64,000 bases of DNA from Paenibacillus ihbetae. GTDB lineage: Bacteria; Bacillota; Bacilli; Paenibacillales; Paenibacillaceae. Below the pieces are notes generated by a model. It was not told where the DNA came from and did not search any database. It saw only the letters and a program-made list of their open reading frames with translations. The position numbers and the translations under genes were made by a program. The stretch is taken from contig NZ_CP016809.1 in the NCBI RefSeq assembly GCF_002741055.1, positions 5,620,501 to 5,684,500 on the forward strand. The letters are read 5' to 3'. Shown in pieces: positions 7,826 to 15,827 of this stretch; positions within the stretch are counted from its first letter, which is position 1; each line of letters begins with the position of its first letter.

Positions 7826-9931
7826 TTATAGATGACTGCCTGCTGGTTTGGCCGCTAGCTGAGCTCCAACCGGCTCTTTAGGCTCGACTTGACCTGAGAC
7901 GCCTCCTTGCTGCAGCTGATACATCTTGTAGTATCTTCCTTCAAGGGCCATCAATTCCTCATGCGAGCCCCGCTCCACGATTTCGCCCCGGTGCAGGACT
8001 AGGATCTGGTCTGCACTGCGAATGGTCGACAGCCGGTGCGCGATGATAAAGGTCGTACGGCCGCGCTTCAGAACCTCGAGCGCATCCTGGATCAGCGCCT
8101 CGGTCTCGGTATCGATGTTGGCTGTAGCTTCATCGAGAATAAGGATAGCCGGATTGAACGCGAGGGCACGCGCAAATGAGATCAATTGACGCTGACCGGC
8201 AGAGAGGGTGCTTCCTTTCTCGATCACCGGCTCGTCGAATCCTTGAGGAAGATGGGCCAGCAGCCGGTCTGCGCCTACATCGCGTAGTGCCTGTTCAACC
8301 TGCTCCCGCGTAATTTCGGGATCGCCAAGGCTTACGTTGGAGGCAATCGTCCCGGTGAATAAATACGGATCCTGAAGCACGATGCCCATATGCTTCCGCA
8401 GCCACTGCTTCGGAATGTCCGTCACCGGCTGCCCGTCAATCGTAATGGTGCCTTTCTGCGGATCGTAGAAACGGAACAACAGGTTGATGATGGAGCTTTT
8501 GCCTGATCCCGTGTGGCCGACAAGGGCCACCGTCTGGCCTTGCTTCGCTTCGAAGGAAATATTTTTAAGCACCCAATCCTTTTTGTAAGCAAAAGACACG
8601 TCCTTAAATTCCACATTCCCCAAATAACGAGGCATCGAGCCGTCCGTCACGTTCTCGCCGGTTTCATCCATCAGCTCGAATACGCGTTTTGCGGATACGA
8701 TAGAGGTATCCAGCGCTGCCAGCTGGTTCACCATGCCGGTAATCGGCTGGAACATCCGGCCGAGCAGGTCGACGAAGGCGTAGAGAACCCCGATCGATAC
8801 GATGCCGGCCCCGTTCAGCGAAGCAGAGCCGAAATACCACAGCACGACCACGAAGCTTACGTTCCGCAATACGTTAACAAGGTTATGGGTGGTGAAGGAG
8901 TTCAGGTTCAGCATCTTGTTCTGATGCGCCATGTAATCGGCGTTCAGGGCTTCAAATTCCTCCTGCGTCGCCTTCTGGCGGCGGAATACGCGAATAATGG
9001 CCATCCCCTGGATGGACTCATTGATTATGGCGTTAATCTCACTGAGCCGTGAGCGAATCACCGTATTGTATTTTGTCGCGAATTTGCGGTACAGAATCGT
9101 CCATACGATCAGCATCGGAATGACAAACAGGCTGATTAAACCGAGACGAACATCGAGAAGGAACAAGGCGACGTAGATCCCGGTAATGTAAACCGCGCCT
9201 GAGCTGAAGTTGGATAACACGGCTACGAACAGGTCTTTGACCGCTTCAGTATCGTTCGTGACCCGGGACACGACCTTCCCCGCCGGCAGATTATCGAAGA
9301 AGTTCACCGGCAGCCGCTGAATGTGCGCGTACACATCGGTCCGCAGCTTCTGGATAACCCGGTTGGCTGCCGATTGCAGCCAGTAGGTTCGGCCGAATAC
9401 CGTAATCATGGACACCAGCAAGCAGATCAGGAACAGGCCGACCAGCTTGTAGATGCTGGGAAGCTCTGGCTTGTAAAACTCGAATAATTCATTTGTGGAC
9501 AAGGGTACAGCCGGGTACCGGAGCTGCTCCTGCCCTGCGGTGATCGTCAGCATTCCGTTCTCATAAGAGCGGGTACCGTCAACCCGCGTCACCGGCTCTT
9601 GGATAAAGTAGAAGCTGCGTCCCGCTTGGAGGATCCGCACCTCCTGTCCGCGTGCTTCACCGACCGTGAAGCGGTCCTCGCGCTTGTAATAGGTCCCTTT
9701 ATATTGTGCAGCCCCATCCGCTTCCTTGCTCTCATAATACGGCTTCTCGATGGCAAGGATATGGTCGTCAATCATCGTCTTGGCGATGAACGGGCCGGCG
9801 AGCTCTGCAGCGACACCGATCGCAAGCAGGAGCAGCGCCGTGATGAAGGTGCCTTTAGCCGTTAAGGCATATCGGAACAGCCGCTTGGCAATTCCGGAAT
9901 CATTGGATATCGTTGTATCGTTTGGAGTCAA
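7826..9931 (-). CDS. bmrD: Heterodimeric ABC multidrug exporter subunit, BmrD/YheH type
   Basis: A 701-residue half-transporter: six membrane helices, then a nucleotide-binding domain with Walker A GHTGSGKSS, signature LSAGQRQL, Walker B ILILDEATANID (catalytic Glu present) and H-loop IAHRLST. An insertion of about 95 residues between the first two helices (roughly residues 45-145, with YYESKEADGAAQYKG) is the extracellular domain typical of BmrD. Translation starts at TTG 9931, right after the bmrC stop, with GAGGAGGTGTCATAA upstream, so the subunits are coupled. The pair should export drugs. Transcription is under the leader and attenuator ahead of bmrC. Confidence 0.9.
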   Translation of the reverse strand: MTPNDTTISNDSGIAKRLFRYALTAKGTFITALLLLAIGVAAELAGPFIAKTMIDDHILAIEKPYYESKEADGAAQYKGTYYKREDRFTVGEARGQEVRILQAGRSFYFIQEPVTRVDGTRSYENGMLTITAGQEQLRYPAVPLSTNELFEFYKPELPSIYKLVGLFLICLLVSMITVFGRTYWLQSAANRVIQKLRTDVYAHIQRLPVNFFDNLPAGKVVSRVTNDTEAVKDLFVAVLSNFSSGAVYITGIYVALFLLDVRLGLISLFVIPMLIVWTILYRKFATKYNTVIRSRLSEINAIINESIQGMAIIRVFRRQKATQEEFEALNADYMAHQNKMLNLNSFTTHNLVNVLRNVSFVVVLWYFGSASLNGAGIVSIGVLYAFVDLLGRMFQPITGMVNQLAALDTSIVSAKRVFELMDETGENVTDGSMPRYLGNVEFKDVSFAYKKDWVLKNISFEAKQGQTVALVGHTGSGKSSIINLLFRFYDPQKGTITIDGQPVTDIPKQWLRKHMGIVLQDPYLFTGTIASNVSLGDPEITREQVEQALRDVGADRLLAHLPQGFDEPVIEKGSTLSAGQRQLISFARALAFNPAILILDEATANIDTETEALIQDALEVLKRGRTTFIIAHRLSTIRSADQILVLHRGEIVERGSHEELMALEGRYYKMYQLQQGGVSGQVEPKEPVGAQLAAKPAGSHL

Positions 9932-11689
9932 TTATGACACCTCCTCGGAGGTCAGATTGTTTTCCACCTGCTGGCGTTCATATTGCTCGCGGTACCAGCC
10001 GCCAAGCGCCAGCAGCTCGTCATGGGTCCCCTGCTCGATAATCCGGCCGTCCTCAAGCACGACGATGAAGTCCGCATGCTGTACCGCCGACAAGCGATGG
10101 GTCGAGATCAATGTTGTTTTGCCTGCGCGCTTGCTTCGGATATTCTCGATAATTCTCGCCTCGGTTCTGGCATCGACCGCCGAGAGGGAGTCATCCAGAA
10201 TCAGAATTTCGGGATCGCCGATAAAGGCTCGGGCAAGGGAGACGCGCTGCTTTTGGCCGCCGGATAAGGCCACGCCCTTCTCGCCGACGAGCGTGTCGAG
10301 TCCGTCGGACAGCGTGACAAGGTCCTTATCGAATGCGGCAGTCGTGATCGCCTCCATAATGAGCTCGTCACTGGCGTCCTTTTTGCCGAATTGGATGTTC
10401 TGTCTCACGGTTTTGGAGAACAGAATTTGCTCCTGGGGAACATACCCGATCCAGCTGTGCAGCTTGTCGGCCGCAAGCCTCTCGATCGGAACGCCTCCGA
10501 TCAGAATATCTCCGGTTCCGGTCGGATATTCATGCAGAAGCTGCTTAAGCAGCGTCGATTTGCCGCTGCCCGTTCGTCCGACGACGCCGAGCGTCTGGCC
10601 TTTCTGCAGCGTGAAGCTGATATTTTTCAAATTATCGATGGATGAGGTCGGATAGCGGAACGTAACGTCTCGGAAACGGATCGAGTCCGGCTGATCAAGG
10701 TCAACGGGCTGTTCGGGATCTGGGACGTCCGGCGGCGTATTGAGCGTTTCATTGACACGATCCAGGGACGCATTGCCCCGCTGCATGATATTGATCAGCT
10801 CGCCGATTGCGAACATCGGCCAAATCATCATCCCCAGGTACATATTGAACGATACGAGATCCCCGAGAGTGATTTGGTTATGAAAGACCAGGTATACGCC
10901 ATAGGCCAGGCTGATCACATAGCTCAGTCCAATGGAAAAATTAATCGTCGGCTCGAATAGAGCGTCAACCTTGGCTACGGCCAGGTTTTTTCGGTAGACA
11001 TCATCCGTGATATCCTGAAACCGCTTCTGGTCTGCGCGTTCCTGCACATACGCCCGGACGACCCGCACGCCGGCGACGGATTCCAGCACCTGATCGTTCA
11101 TATCGCCGAACGCGTCCTGCGCGAGCGTATAGCGTTTATGGATCGCTCTTCCATAGATCACCATGCCGACGGCGATGATGGGAAGCGGGAGAATGGCAGC
11201 GAGCGTCAGCTTCCAGCTGACGATAAAGCCCATCGCAAACAGAACTACGATCAAATAGATCGTGGAGTCGGTCATGACGAGCATGCCGAATCCGGCCGTG
11301 GCCGCAACGGAACGAAGATCGTTCGTTGCCTTGGCCATCAAGTCCCCGGTCCGGTTCCGTTCGAAGAACGGAGGCAGCATTCGCAGCAGATGATTCATAT
11401 ACCGGGTCCGGAGCAGACGCTCCACGAGATTAGCGCCTCCGAACAGGCGGTGCATCCATATGTAGGTCGCTCCATAAACGATTGCAACAATCCCGAGAAT
11501 CAACAGGATATATTTGACCAGGGAGGCCCAGGTAATGGAGCTGCTGACGATGTCGTCAATCGCGTCTCCGAGCAGCAGCGGCGGCAGGAGCTCGATCAGC
11601 CCGCAAAAAATGAGGAAAAACAATCCGATTAAGTATCGTTTCCGTTCACGCTTGAAAAACCATCCTAAATTTCGAAGTACGGCAAACAT
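9932..11689 (-). CDS. bmrC: Heterodimeric ABC multidrug exporter subunit, BmrC/YheI type
   Basis: The 585-residue half-transporter has six membrane helices (residues 1-320) and a nucleotide-binding domain with Walker A GRTGSGKST, canonical LSGGQKQR and Walker B ILILDDSLSAVD. Asp replaces the catalytic Glu after Walker B, the degenerate site expected in one half of heterodimeric exporters. Length matches what I recall of B. subtilis YheI. It is directly followed by bmrD. A terminator lies 55 nt upstream of its start and a short leader ORF before that, so expression likely depends on ribosome-mediated attenuation. Confidence 0.92.
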   Translation of the reverse strand: MFAVLRNLGWFFKRERKRYLIGLFFLIFCGLIELLPPLLLGDAIDDIVSSSITWASLVKYILLILGIVAIVYGATYIWMHRLFGGANLVERLLRTRYMNHLLRMLPPFFERNRTGDLMAKATNDLRSVAATAGFGMLVMTDSTIYLIVVLFAMGFIVSWKLTLAAILPLPIIAVGMVIYGRAIHKRYTLAQDAFGDMNDQVLESVAGVRVVRAYVQERADQKRFQDITDDVYRKNLAVAKVDALFEPTINFSIGLSYVISLAYGVYLVFHNQITLGDLVSFNMYLGMMIWPMFAIGELINIMQRGNASLDRVNETLNTPPDVPDPEQPVDLDQPDSIRFRDVTFRYPTSSIDNLKNISFTLQKGQTLGVVGRTGSGKSTLLKQLLHEYPTGTGDILIGGVPIERLAADKLHSWIGYVPQEQILFSKTVRQNIQFGKKDASDELIMEAITTAAFDKDLVTLSDGLDTLVGEKGVALSGGQKQRVSLARAFIGDPEILILDDSLSAVDARTEARIIENIRSKRAGKTTLISTHRLSAVQHADFIVVLEDGRIIEQGTHDELLALGGWYREQYERQQVENNLTSEEVS

Positions 11690-11744
11690 GGTATCCCTTC
11701 CTTTCGTATGCAGGTTTTCTGCAGCCGATCATCTCTAAAAACCA

Positions 11745-11781
11745 AAAAAAGCACATCATCCGATGACGGACGATATGCTTA
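11745..11781 (-). terminator. Attenuator terminator in the bmrCD leader
   Basis: On the minus strand a 13-bp stem (AGCATATCGTCCG / CGGATGATGTGCT, two G-U pairs) with loop TCAT is followed by seven T. It sits between the leader ORF and bmrC, so transcripts from the upstream promoter must read through it. Confidence 0.8.
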
Positions 11782-11876
11782 TTCAATCTTTAACCTATCA
11801 TACGCACGGTGATCGAGGCCTTTCGCGCGCGGTTAGACCTGTTTATCGGCGGACAAGAATCCGGATGAACAAGGCT

Positions 11877-11972
11877 TCATGATGACGATGCAGCACGAAC
11901 GGGGAGCCGAATCATATTCAATTGTAGGATCTTCAGATCAAACAGGACATCCATGCCAATTGGATTCAACAT
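11877..11972 (-). CDS. Putative bmrCD leader peptide (BmrB-like role)
   Basis: A 31-codon ORF starts at ATG 11972, 8 nt after GAAAGGGTG, and ends at TGA 11877. It begins MLNPIGMDVLF and ends RAASSS. It lies between a near-consensus promoter and the attenuator. In B. subtilis the bmrCD operon begins with the small leader bmrB, and ribosome stalling by translation-targeting antibiotics allows readthrough. Position, length and ribosome binding site fit that role; no sequence similarity to BmrB is claimed. Confidence 0.65.
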   Translation of the reverse strand: MLNPIGMDVLFDLKILQLNMIRLPVRAASSS

Positions 11973-12031
11973 GAGGCTCACCCTTTCTTCGTAATTTTAC
12001 AATAAATTCAAATCGATCTCGTATGGAGTGA

Positions 12032-12061
12032 ATTGTAACACCATATTCTGGAGTGTGTCAA
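12032..12061 (-). promoter_or_regulatory. Promoter of the bmrCD leader
   Basis: Minus-strand TTGACA (12061-12056), 18-nt spacer, TACAAT (12037-12032), with an extended TGT immediately before the -10. Close to SigA consensus. Confidence 0.8.
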
Positions 12062-12129
12062 ACCTAAATTTTGGGTTTCCGCGCTCGGGATCAAGCTCAA
12101 TCCGTCATCAATTTGTTATCAAAATGGAT

Positions 12130-12182
12130 TTGTAACCTAACGTATGTTTGCGTTATTATGTTAATACGTACATGGTATTAAC
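12130..12182 (+). promoter_or_regulatory. Promoter with overlapping inverted repeat before the YneR-like gene
   Basis: TTGTAA (12130-12135), 18-nt spacer, TATTAT (12154-12159), followed at once by a perfect 8-bp inverted repeat GTTAATAC-N7-GTATTAAC (12160-12182). The repeat covers the expected transcription start and is a good operator candidate. Confidence 0.55.
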
Positions 12183-12271
12183 ATTAGTGACCGTATCTTC
12201 GGCCCATCGGATGAAGAGATGTTGGACCGGAGGCTGTCGGATAATGACTTCTGGAGAAGGGGGCACAGCAA

Positions 12272-12577
12272 ATGCAGATTCAAGTCAGCGATGAGGCGGC
12301 GCGTTGGTATAGAAAGGAACTGGACCTTCAGCCAGGCACATACGTGCGCTTCTTCCCGCGGTATAGCTCAGGCGGCGGGCTGCATCCCGGATTTTCGCTT
12401 GGCATTTCCGTCGAGGAGCCGAGATCCCCGGGATTGACCGAGCAGTCGGAAGAAGTCACATTTTATATGGAGGAGCAGGACCTCTGGTATTTGAAGGGCT
12501 ATACGCTGCACGTCACATATGAGGAATCACAGGATGACATTTCGTATATTTATGAAGAAGAGGGCGCAGTGAATTGA
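12272..12577 (+). CDS. HesB/YneR-like protein
   Basis: 101 residues, starting MQIQVSDEAARWYRKEL and containing the FSLGISVEEP and DLWYLKGYTLHVTYEES stretches seen in the YneR/HesB-like group. It keeps the A-type iron-sulfur carrier fold pattern but has no cysteine at all, so it cannot bind a cluster the way IscA does. AAGGGGG precedes the ATG by 9 nt. A Nudix gene follows after 49 nt on the same strand, and the two may be co-transcribed. Confidence 0.8.
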   Translation: MQIQVSDEAARWYRKELDLQPGTYVRFFPRYSSGGGLHPGFSLGISVEEPRSPGLTEQSEEVTFYMEEQDLWYLKGYTLHVTYEESQDDISYIYEEEGAVN

Positions 12578-12626
12578 TCGCATAGGAATATACTGCAGCG
12601 CTGTCTAGGGAAAGGAGGTTCCCGGG

Positions 12627-13085
12627 ATGAACGTATATCACCGCGATATTCGCCAATATATCGGCAAGCGTTCGGTGGTCCGCGTAAAGGCGGCTGTGCT
12701 CGTGCTGAATGAGCATGGAGAGCTCCTGCTTCTGAAGCGGCAGAACAGGGACGTATGGGGACTTCCAATGGGGAACCTGAAGCCTGGCGAAGCCCTTGAA
12801 GATACCGCTTCCAGAGAGCTGTGGGAGGAAACCGGGCTTACCGCGGACGAGATGCGGCTGCTGGAGCTGGTATCCGGTCCGGAGTACATGAAGAAGCATC
12901 TTGGCGGCGATGAGGAATACTACGTTATTGGCCTCTATGAAGCAACCGGTCTGCGCAGCGCGATTCAATTGTCGATGGATGCGGAAATCTCGTTGAAGTT
13001 TTTTAATCGGGAGAATTTGCCCCAGATGGATAAGATTACAATCCGTTTACTTGACAAAGCCAACAAGGCAAAGGAAGCTCCATAG
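12627..13085 (+). CDS. Nudix hydrolase
   Basis: The 152-residue protein carries a perfect Nudix box, G-x5-E-x7-REL-x-EE-x-G-L, at about residues 50-72 (starting GNLKPGEALEDTAS). Nudix enzymes hydrolyse nucleoside diphosphates linked to another group, using Mg2+ held by the EE pair. The substrate (for example oxidised NTP, ADP-ribose or NADH) is not evident. AAAGGAGG lies before the ATG. Confidence 0.93.
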   Translation: MNVYHRDIRQYIGKRSVVRVKAAVLVLNEHGELLLLKRQNRDVWGLPMGNLKPGEALEDTASRELWEETGLTADEMRLLELVSGPEYMKKHLGGDEEYYVIGLYEATGLRSAIQLSMDAEISLKFFNRENLPQMDKITIRLLDKANKAKEAP

Positions 13086-13122
13086 CGGGCTGCTGCAAGG
13101 AAAAGCAGCGTATTTCCGCAAC

Positions 13123-13162
13123 AGCAAGAGGGGGAAGGCCTCCAGGGGCCTTGCCTCTTGTC
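13123..13162 (+). terminator. Imperfect hairpin downstream of the Nudix gene
   Basis: Outer arms CAAGAGG/CCTCTTG and inner arms AAGGCC/GGCCTT form a nested hairpin 40 nt after the stop. There is no T-run, so it may stabilise the 3' end rather than terminate. Confidence 0.4.
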
Positions 13163-13229
13163 TGTCTATATGTGGATTGCCGCTGGCGCAGCGGCAATGG
13201 CCAGGCGAACATTTGGATAGCTCGAATTC

Positions 13230-13257
13230 AAAAATTCCCCGTACGGGGAATTTTTTT
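13230..13257. terminator. Terminator between convergent genes
   Basis: AAAATTCCCC-GTAC-GGGGAATTTTTTT: a perfect stem with T-runs usable on both strands, serving the Nudix gene (+) and the gene ending at 13322 (-). Confidence 0.85.
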
Positions 13258-13321
13258 CAGTCAAGATCCTATTCGAATGTTGTGATACAATGGCTGAAGC
13301 CTGTCCGTTCAAGACCGGGCC

Positions 13322-13825
13322 TTAAGACATCGGCACTTCCAGGGCGAAATCGAAATCATCGATATCGTACACCTGAACGGGAACCGCACTGTCCACGATC
13401 CGCTGAATCAGCTCGAACTGGTCGGTCAGGATCGGCGCTTCGGCCTTTTGGGAAGCGAGCAATAGCTCGGTTTCGATCGGATCGAAGGCCTCTCCGTAGG
13501 TTGCGGTATCCAATGTATTCATCACCGTTACGGTCGTGGATTCCCCTACGGGAATCATCGGGCTCTTCGCCCAAGGCACCTGAAGGGCGCGGTCGATCTT
13601 CTTCTTGTTCAGCGGCTCCTCGAAATAGGAGATGAGCTCACGGATCTTCATCTTGACGTGCTGATCATCATCGGTATTGTTCATGAGCTGCTCCTCGCTG
13701 GCATGGAGCTCGTATAATTCCAATATGGTTGTATACGGTATGATGTATTCGACGGGCCTCGGCGGTACCAACAATTGGCCGTAAATGGCCAGCATGACCG
13801 CTTCCGTCACGAAAACTCTGGTCAT
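13322..13825 (-). CDS. Conserved hypothetical protein, soluble
   Basis: 167 residues, acidic, no signal peptide or membrane segment. N-terminal MTRVFVTEAVMLAIYGQLL precedes a region rich in charged helices; the C-terminal half has DPIETELLLASQK and VQVYDIDDFDF. I do not recognise the family. The ATG at 13825 is preceded by AGGAGG at 9 nt; an in-frame ATG at 13849 lies upstream of that box and is rejected. It is divergent from the ABC exporter on its right. Confidence 0.75.
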   Translation of the reverse strand: MTRVFVTEAVMLAIYGQLLVPPRPVEYIIPYTTILELYELHASEEQLMNNTDDDQHVKMKIRELISYFEEPLNKKKIDRALQVPWAKSPMIPVGESTTVTVMNTLDTATYGEAFDPIETELLLASQKAEAPILTDQFELIQRIVDSAVPVQVYDIDDFDFALEVPMS

Positions 13826-13957
13826 GAAAGAAGTCCTCCTGCGTGACATGATACATTTAATAAGTTTAGAACTAATAAAGCATTGAAGGACTTAAATGTC
13901 AACCGCTCTTTACCGAACAACCGGGTGGATTGCATAAGAAAGGGGCTGTTATTTCGT

Positions 13958-15703
13958 TTGAAATCATGGAAAATTTACTATCCATTCGTTAAGCCTTATA
14001 TGAAATGGATCATTCTGACCCTCGTGATCGGGATGATTAAATTCGGGATTCCGCTGCTGCTCCCGATGATCATGAAGTATGTCGTGGACGATCTTCTGAT
14101 CGACCAGCAGCTGTCCGTCGCGCAGAAGATCGAGCAGCTCATGTGGATTCTCGGCGGTACCTTGGTGGTATTTGTTGTCATCCGGGGCCCCGTCGAGTAT
14201 TTCCGGCAATATTTCGCACAGTTCATTACAAGCCGGATTCTATTTGATATGCGCAACCGGCTGTACGCTCATCTGCAGCGCCTGTCGCTGCGCTATTATC
14301 AGAATACGAAGGTGGGAGAGGCGATTTCCCGCTTCATTAATGATGTGGAGCAGTCCAAAAACCTGGTGGAAGTCGGCATGATGAACATTTGGCTGGACAT
14401 TTTCACGCTGCTCTTCGTGCTGGTCATCATGTTTGTCATGAATCCGGTGCTGACGCTGGTAGCCATTGCGGTGCTCCCGCTGTACGGATTAGCCGTCAAT
14501 CTGCTGTACAAGCGGCTGAAGAAGCTGACGAAGGATCGCTCCCAGGCGCTGGCGGGCATTCAGGCTTACTTGCATGAGCGCATTCAGGGGATATCCGTCA
14601 TTCGCAGCTTTACGCTGGAGCGTTACGATCAGAAGAAATTCGAAGGCATCAACGGTAATTTCCTGAAAAAGGCGATGGCGCAGACGCGCTGGAACGCGCT
14701 CACCTTCTCGGTGATCAACACGCTGACCGACATCGCGCCGATCCTGGTGATCGGCTACGGGGGCTACCGGGTCATCCAGGGCGATTTGACCCTGGGGACA
14801 TTTGTTGCCTTCTTCGGATACCTGGACAGGCTGTATGCGCCCCTGCGGCGTCTGATTAACTCTTCGACGGTGTTGACACAGGCCTCCGCATCGCTGGAGC
14901 GCGTCAAGGAACTGATGGACGAGCCCTACGACATCGTCGACCGCCCGGATGCCAAGGAGCTGAAGAAGGCGGGGCAGATCGATTTCGACCGCGTGTGGTT
15001 TCAATACAATGACAACGCGGGATGGGTGCTTAAGGATATCAGTTTGACGATCAAGCAGGGGCAGACGGTCGCCTTCGTCGGGATGAGCGGCGGGGGGAAA
15101 TCCTCGCTAATCGGCTTGATTCCAAGATTCTACGACGTGCAGCAGGGCGCGGTCAAAATCAACGGACATGATGTCCGCAGCTTGACGCTGGACAGCCTGC
15201 GCGGATCGATCGGCATGGTGCTCCAGGATAACTTCCTGTTTAGCGGAACGGTCCGGGAGAATATCCTTTTCGGCAACCCGGAAGCGGGCGAGGAGGAGAT
15301 CATCGCTGCGGCGAAGGCGGCGAACGCCCATGATTTTATTACCCAGCTGCCGCAGGGCTATGATACGGAGGTTGGCGAGAGGGGCGTCAAGCTGTCGGGC
15401 GGACAGAAGCAGAGGCTTGCCATTGCCCGCGTCTTTCTTAAGGATCCGGACATTCTTGTACTCGACGAGGCGACCTCCGCGCTGGATCTGGAATCCGAGC
15501 ATCTGATCCAGCAGGCGCTGCAATCGCTGACCAATAATCGGACCACGCTCATTGTCGCGCACCGTTTGTCAACGATTACGCACGCCGATCAGATCGTCGT
15601 GCTGGAGAACGGCCGGATTACCGAGCAGGGCACACATGCCGAGCTGATGAATCTGGACGGCAGCTATGCCCGGCTGTACAATGTGCAGCATCTTGAAGCA
15701 TAG
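13958..15703 (+). CDS. ABC exporter, fused permease and ATPase (homodimer type)
   Basis: About 581 residues: six membrane helices (residues 1-310) then a nucleotide-binding domain with Walker A GMSGGGKSS, LSGGQKQRLAIAR, Walker B ILVLDEATSALD (Glu intact) and IVAHRLST. An intact site suggests a homodimeric exporter of the MsbA/LmrA/BmrA type for lipids or drugs. The frame is open from TTG 13883; TTG 13958 (LKSWKIYYPFV) is chosen because AGAAAGGGG lies upstream, although its 13-nt spacing is long. Start confidence is moderate. Confidence 0.88.
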   Translation: MKSWKIYYPFVKPYMKWIILTLVIGMIKFGIPLLLPMIMKYVVDDLLIDQQLSVAQKIEQLMWILGGTLVVFVVIRGPVEYFRQYFAQFITSRILFDMRNRLYAHLQRLSLRYYQNTKVGEAISRFINDVEQSKNLVEVGMMNIWLDIFTLLFVLVIMFVMNPVLTLVAIAVLPLYGLAVNLLYKRLKKLTKDRSQALAGIQAYLHERIQGISVIRSFTLERYDQKKFEGINGNFLKKAMAQTRWNALTFSVINTLTDIAPILVIGYGGYRVIQGDLTLGTFVAFFGYLDRLYAPLRRLINSSTVLTQASASLERVKELMDEPYDIVDRPDAKELKKAGQIDFDRVWFQYNDNAGWVLKDISLTIKQGQTVAFVGMSGGGKSSLIGLIPRFYDVQQGAVKINGHDVRSLTLDSLRGSIGMVLQDNFLFSGTVRENILFGNPEAGEEEIIAAAKAANAHDFITQLPQGYDTEVGERGVKLSGGQKQRLAIARVFLKDPDILVLDEATSALDLESEHLIQQALQSLTNNRTTLIVAHRLSTITHADQIVVLENGRITEQGTHAELMNLDGSYARLYNVQHLEA

Positions 15704-15719
15704 GAGAAGAACTTGAATA

Positions 15720-15765
15720 AGACCCGTTTCCATGGCCTGCGCGGCAAGGGAAGCGGGTCTTTGTT
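15720..15765. terminator. Terminator after the ABC exporter
   Basis: GACCCGTTTCC pairs with GGAAGCGGGTC across a GC-rich loop, followed by TTTGTTG. Convergent genes lie on both sides. Confidence 0.75.
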
Positions 15766-15827
15766 GTTTATGTTTGATTCTATTGGCTTTATGGTATGCG
15801 TGCTTGCCTGTTTGAAATCCTCAGGGC

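Noticed and set aside
9750..10655. 301-codon plus-strand frame inside bmrD/bmrC
   Set aside because: It is antisense to two well-supported ABC genes, Ser/Arg-rich, and without family features.
12150..12182. dif or Ter site near TTATGTTAATAC
   Set aside because: Only part of one arm resembles dif; the symmetric 8-bp repeat after a -10 is better explained as an operator.
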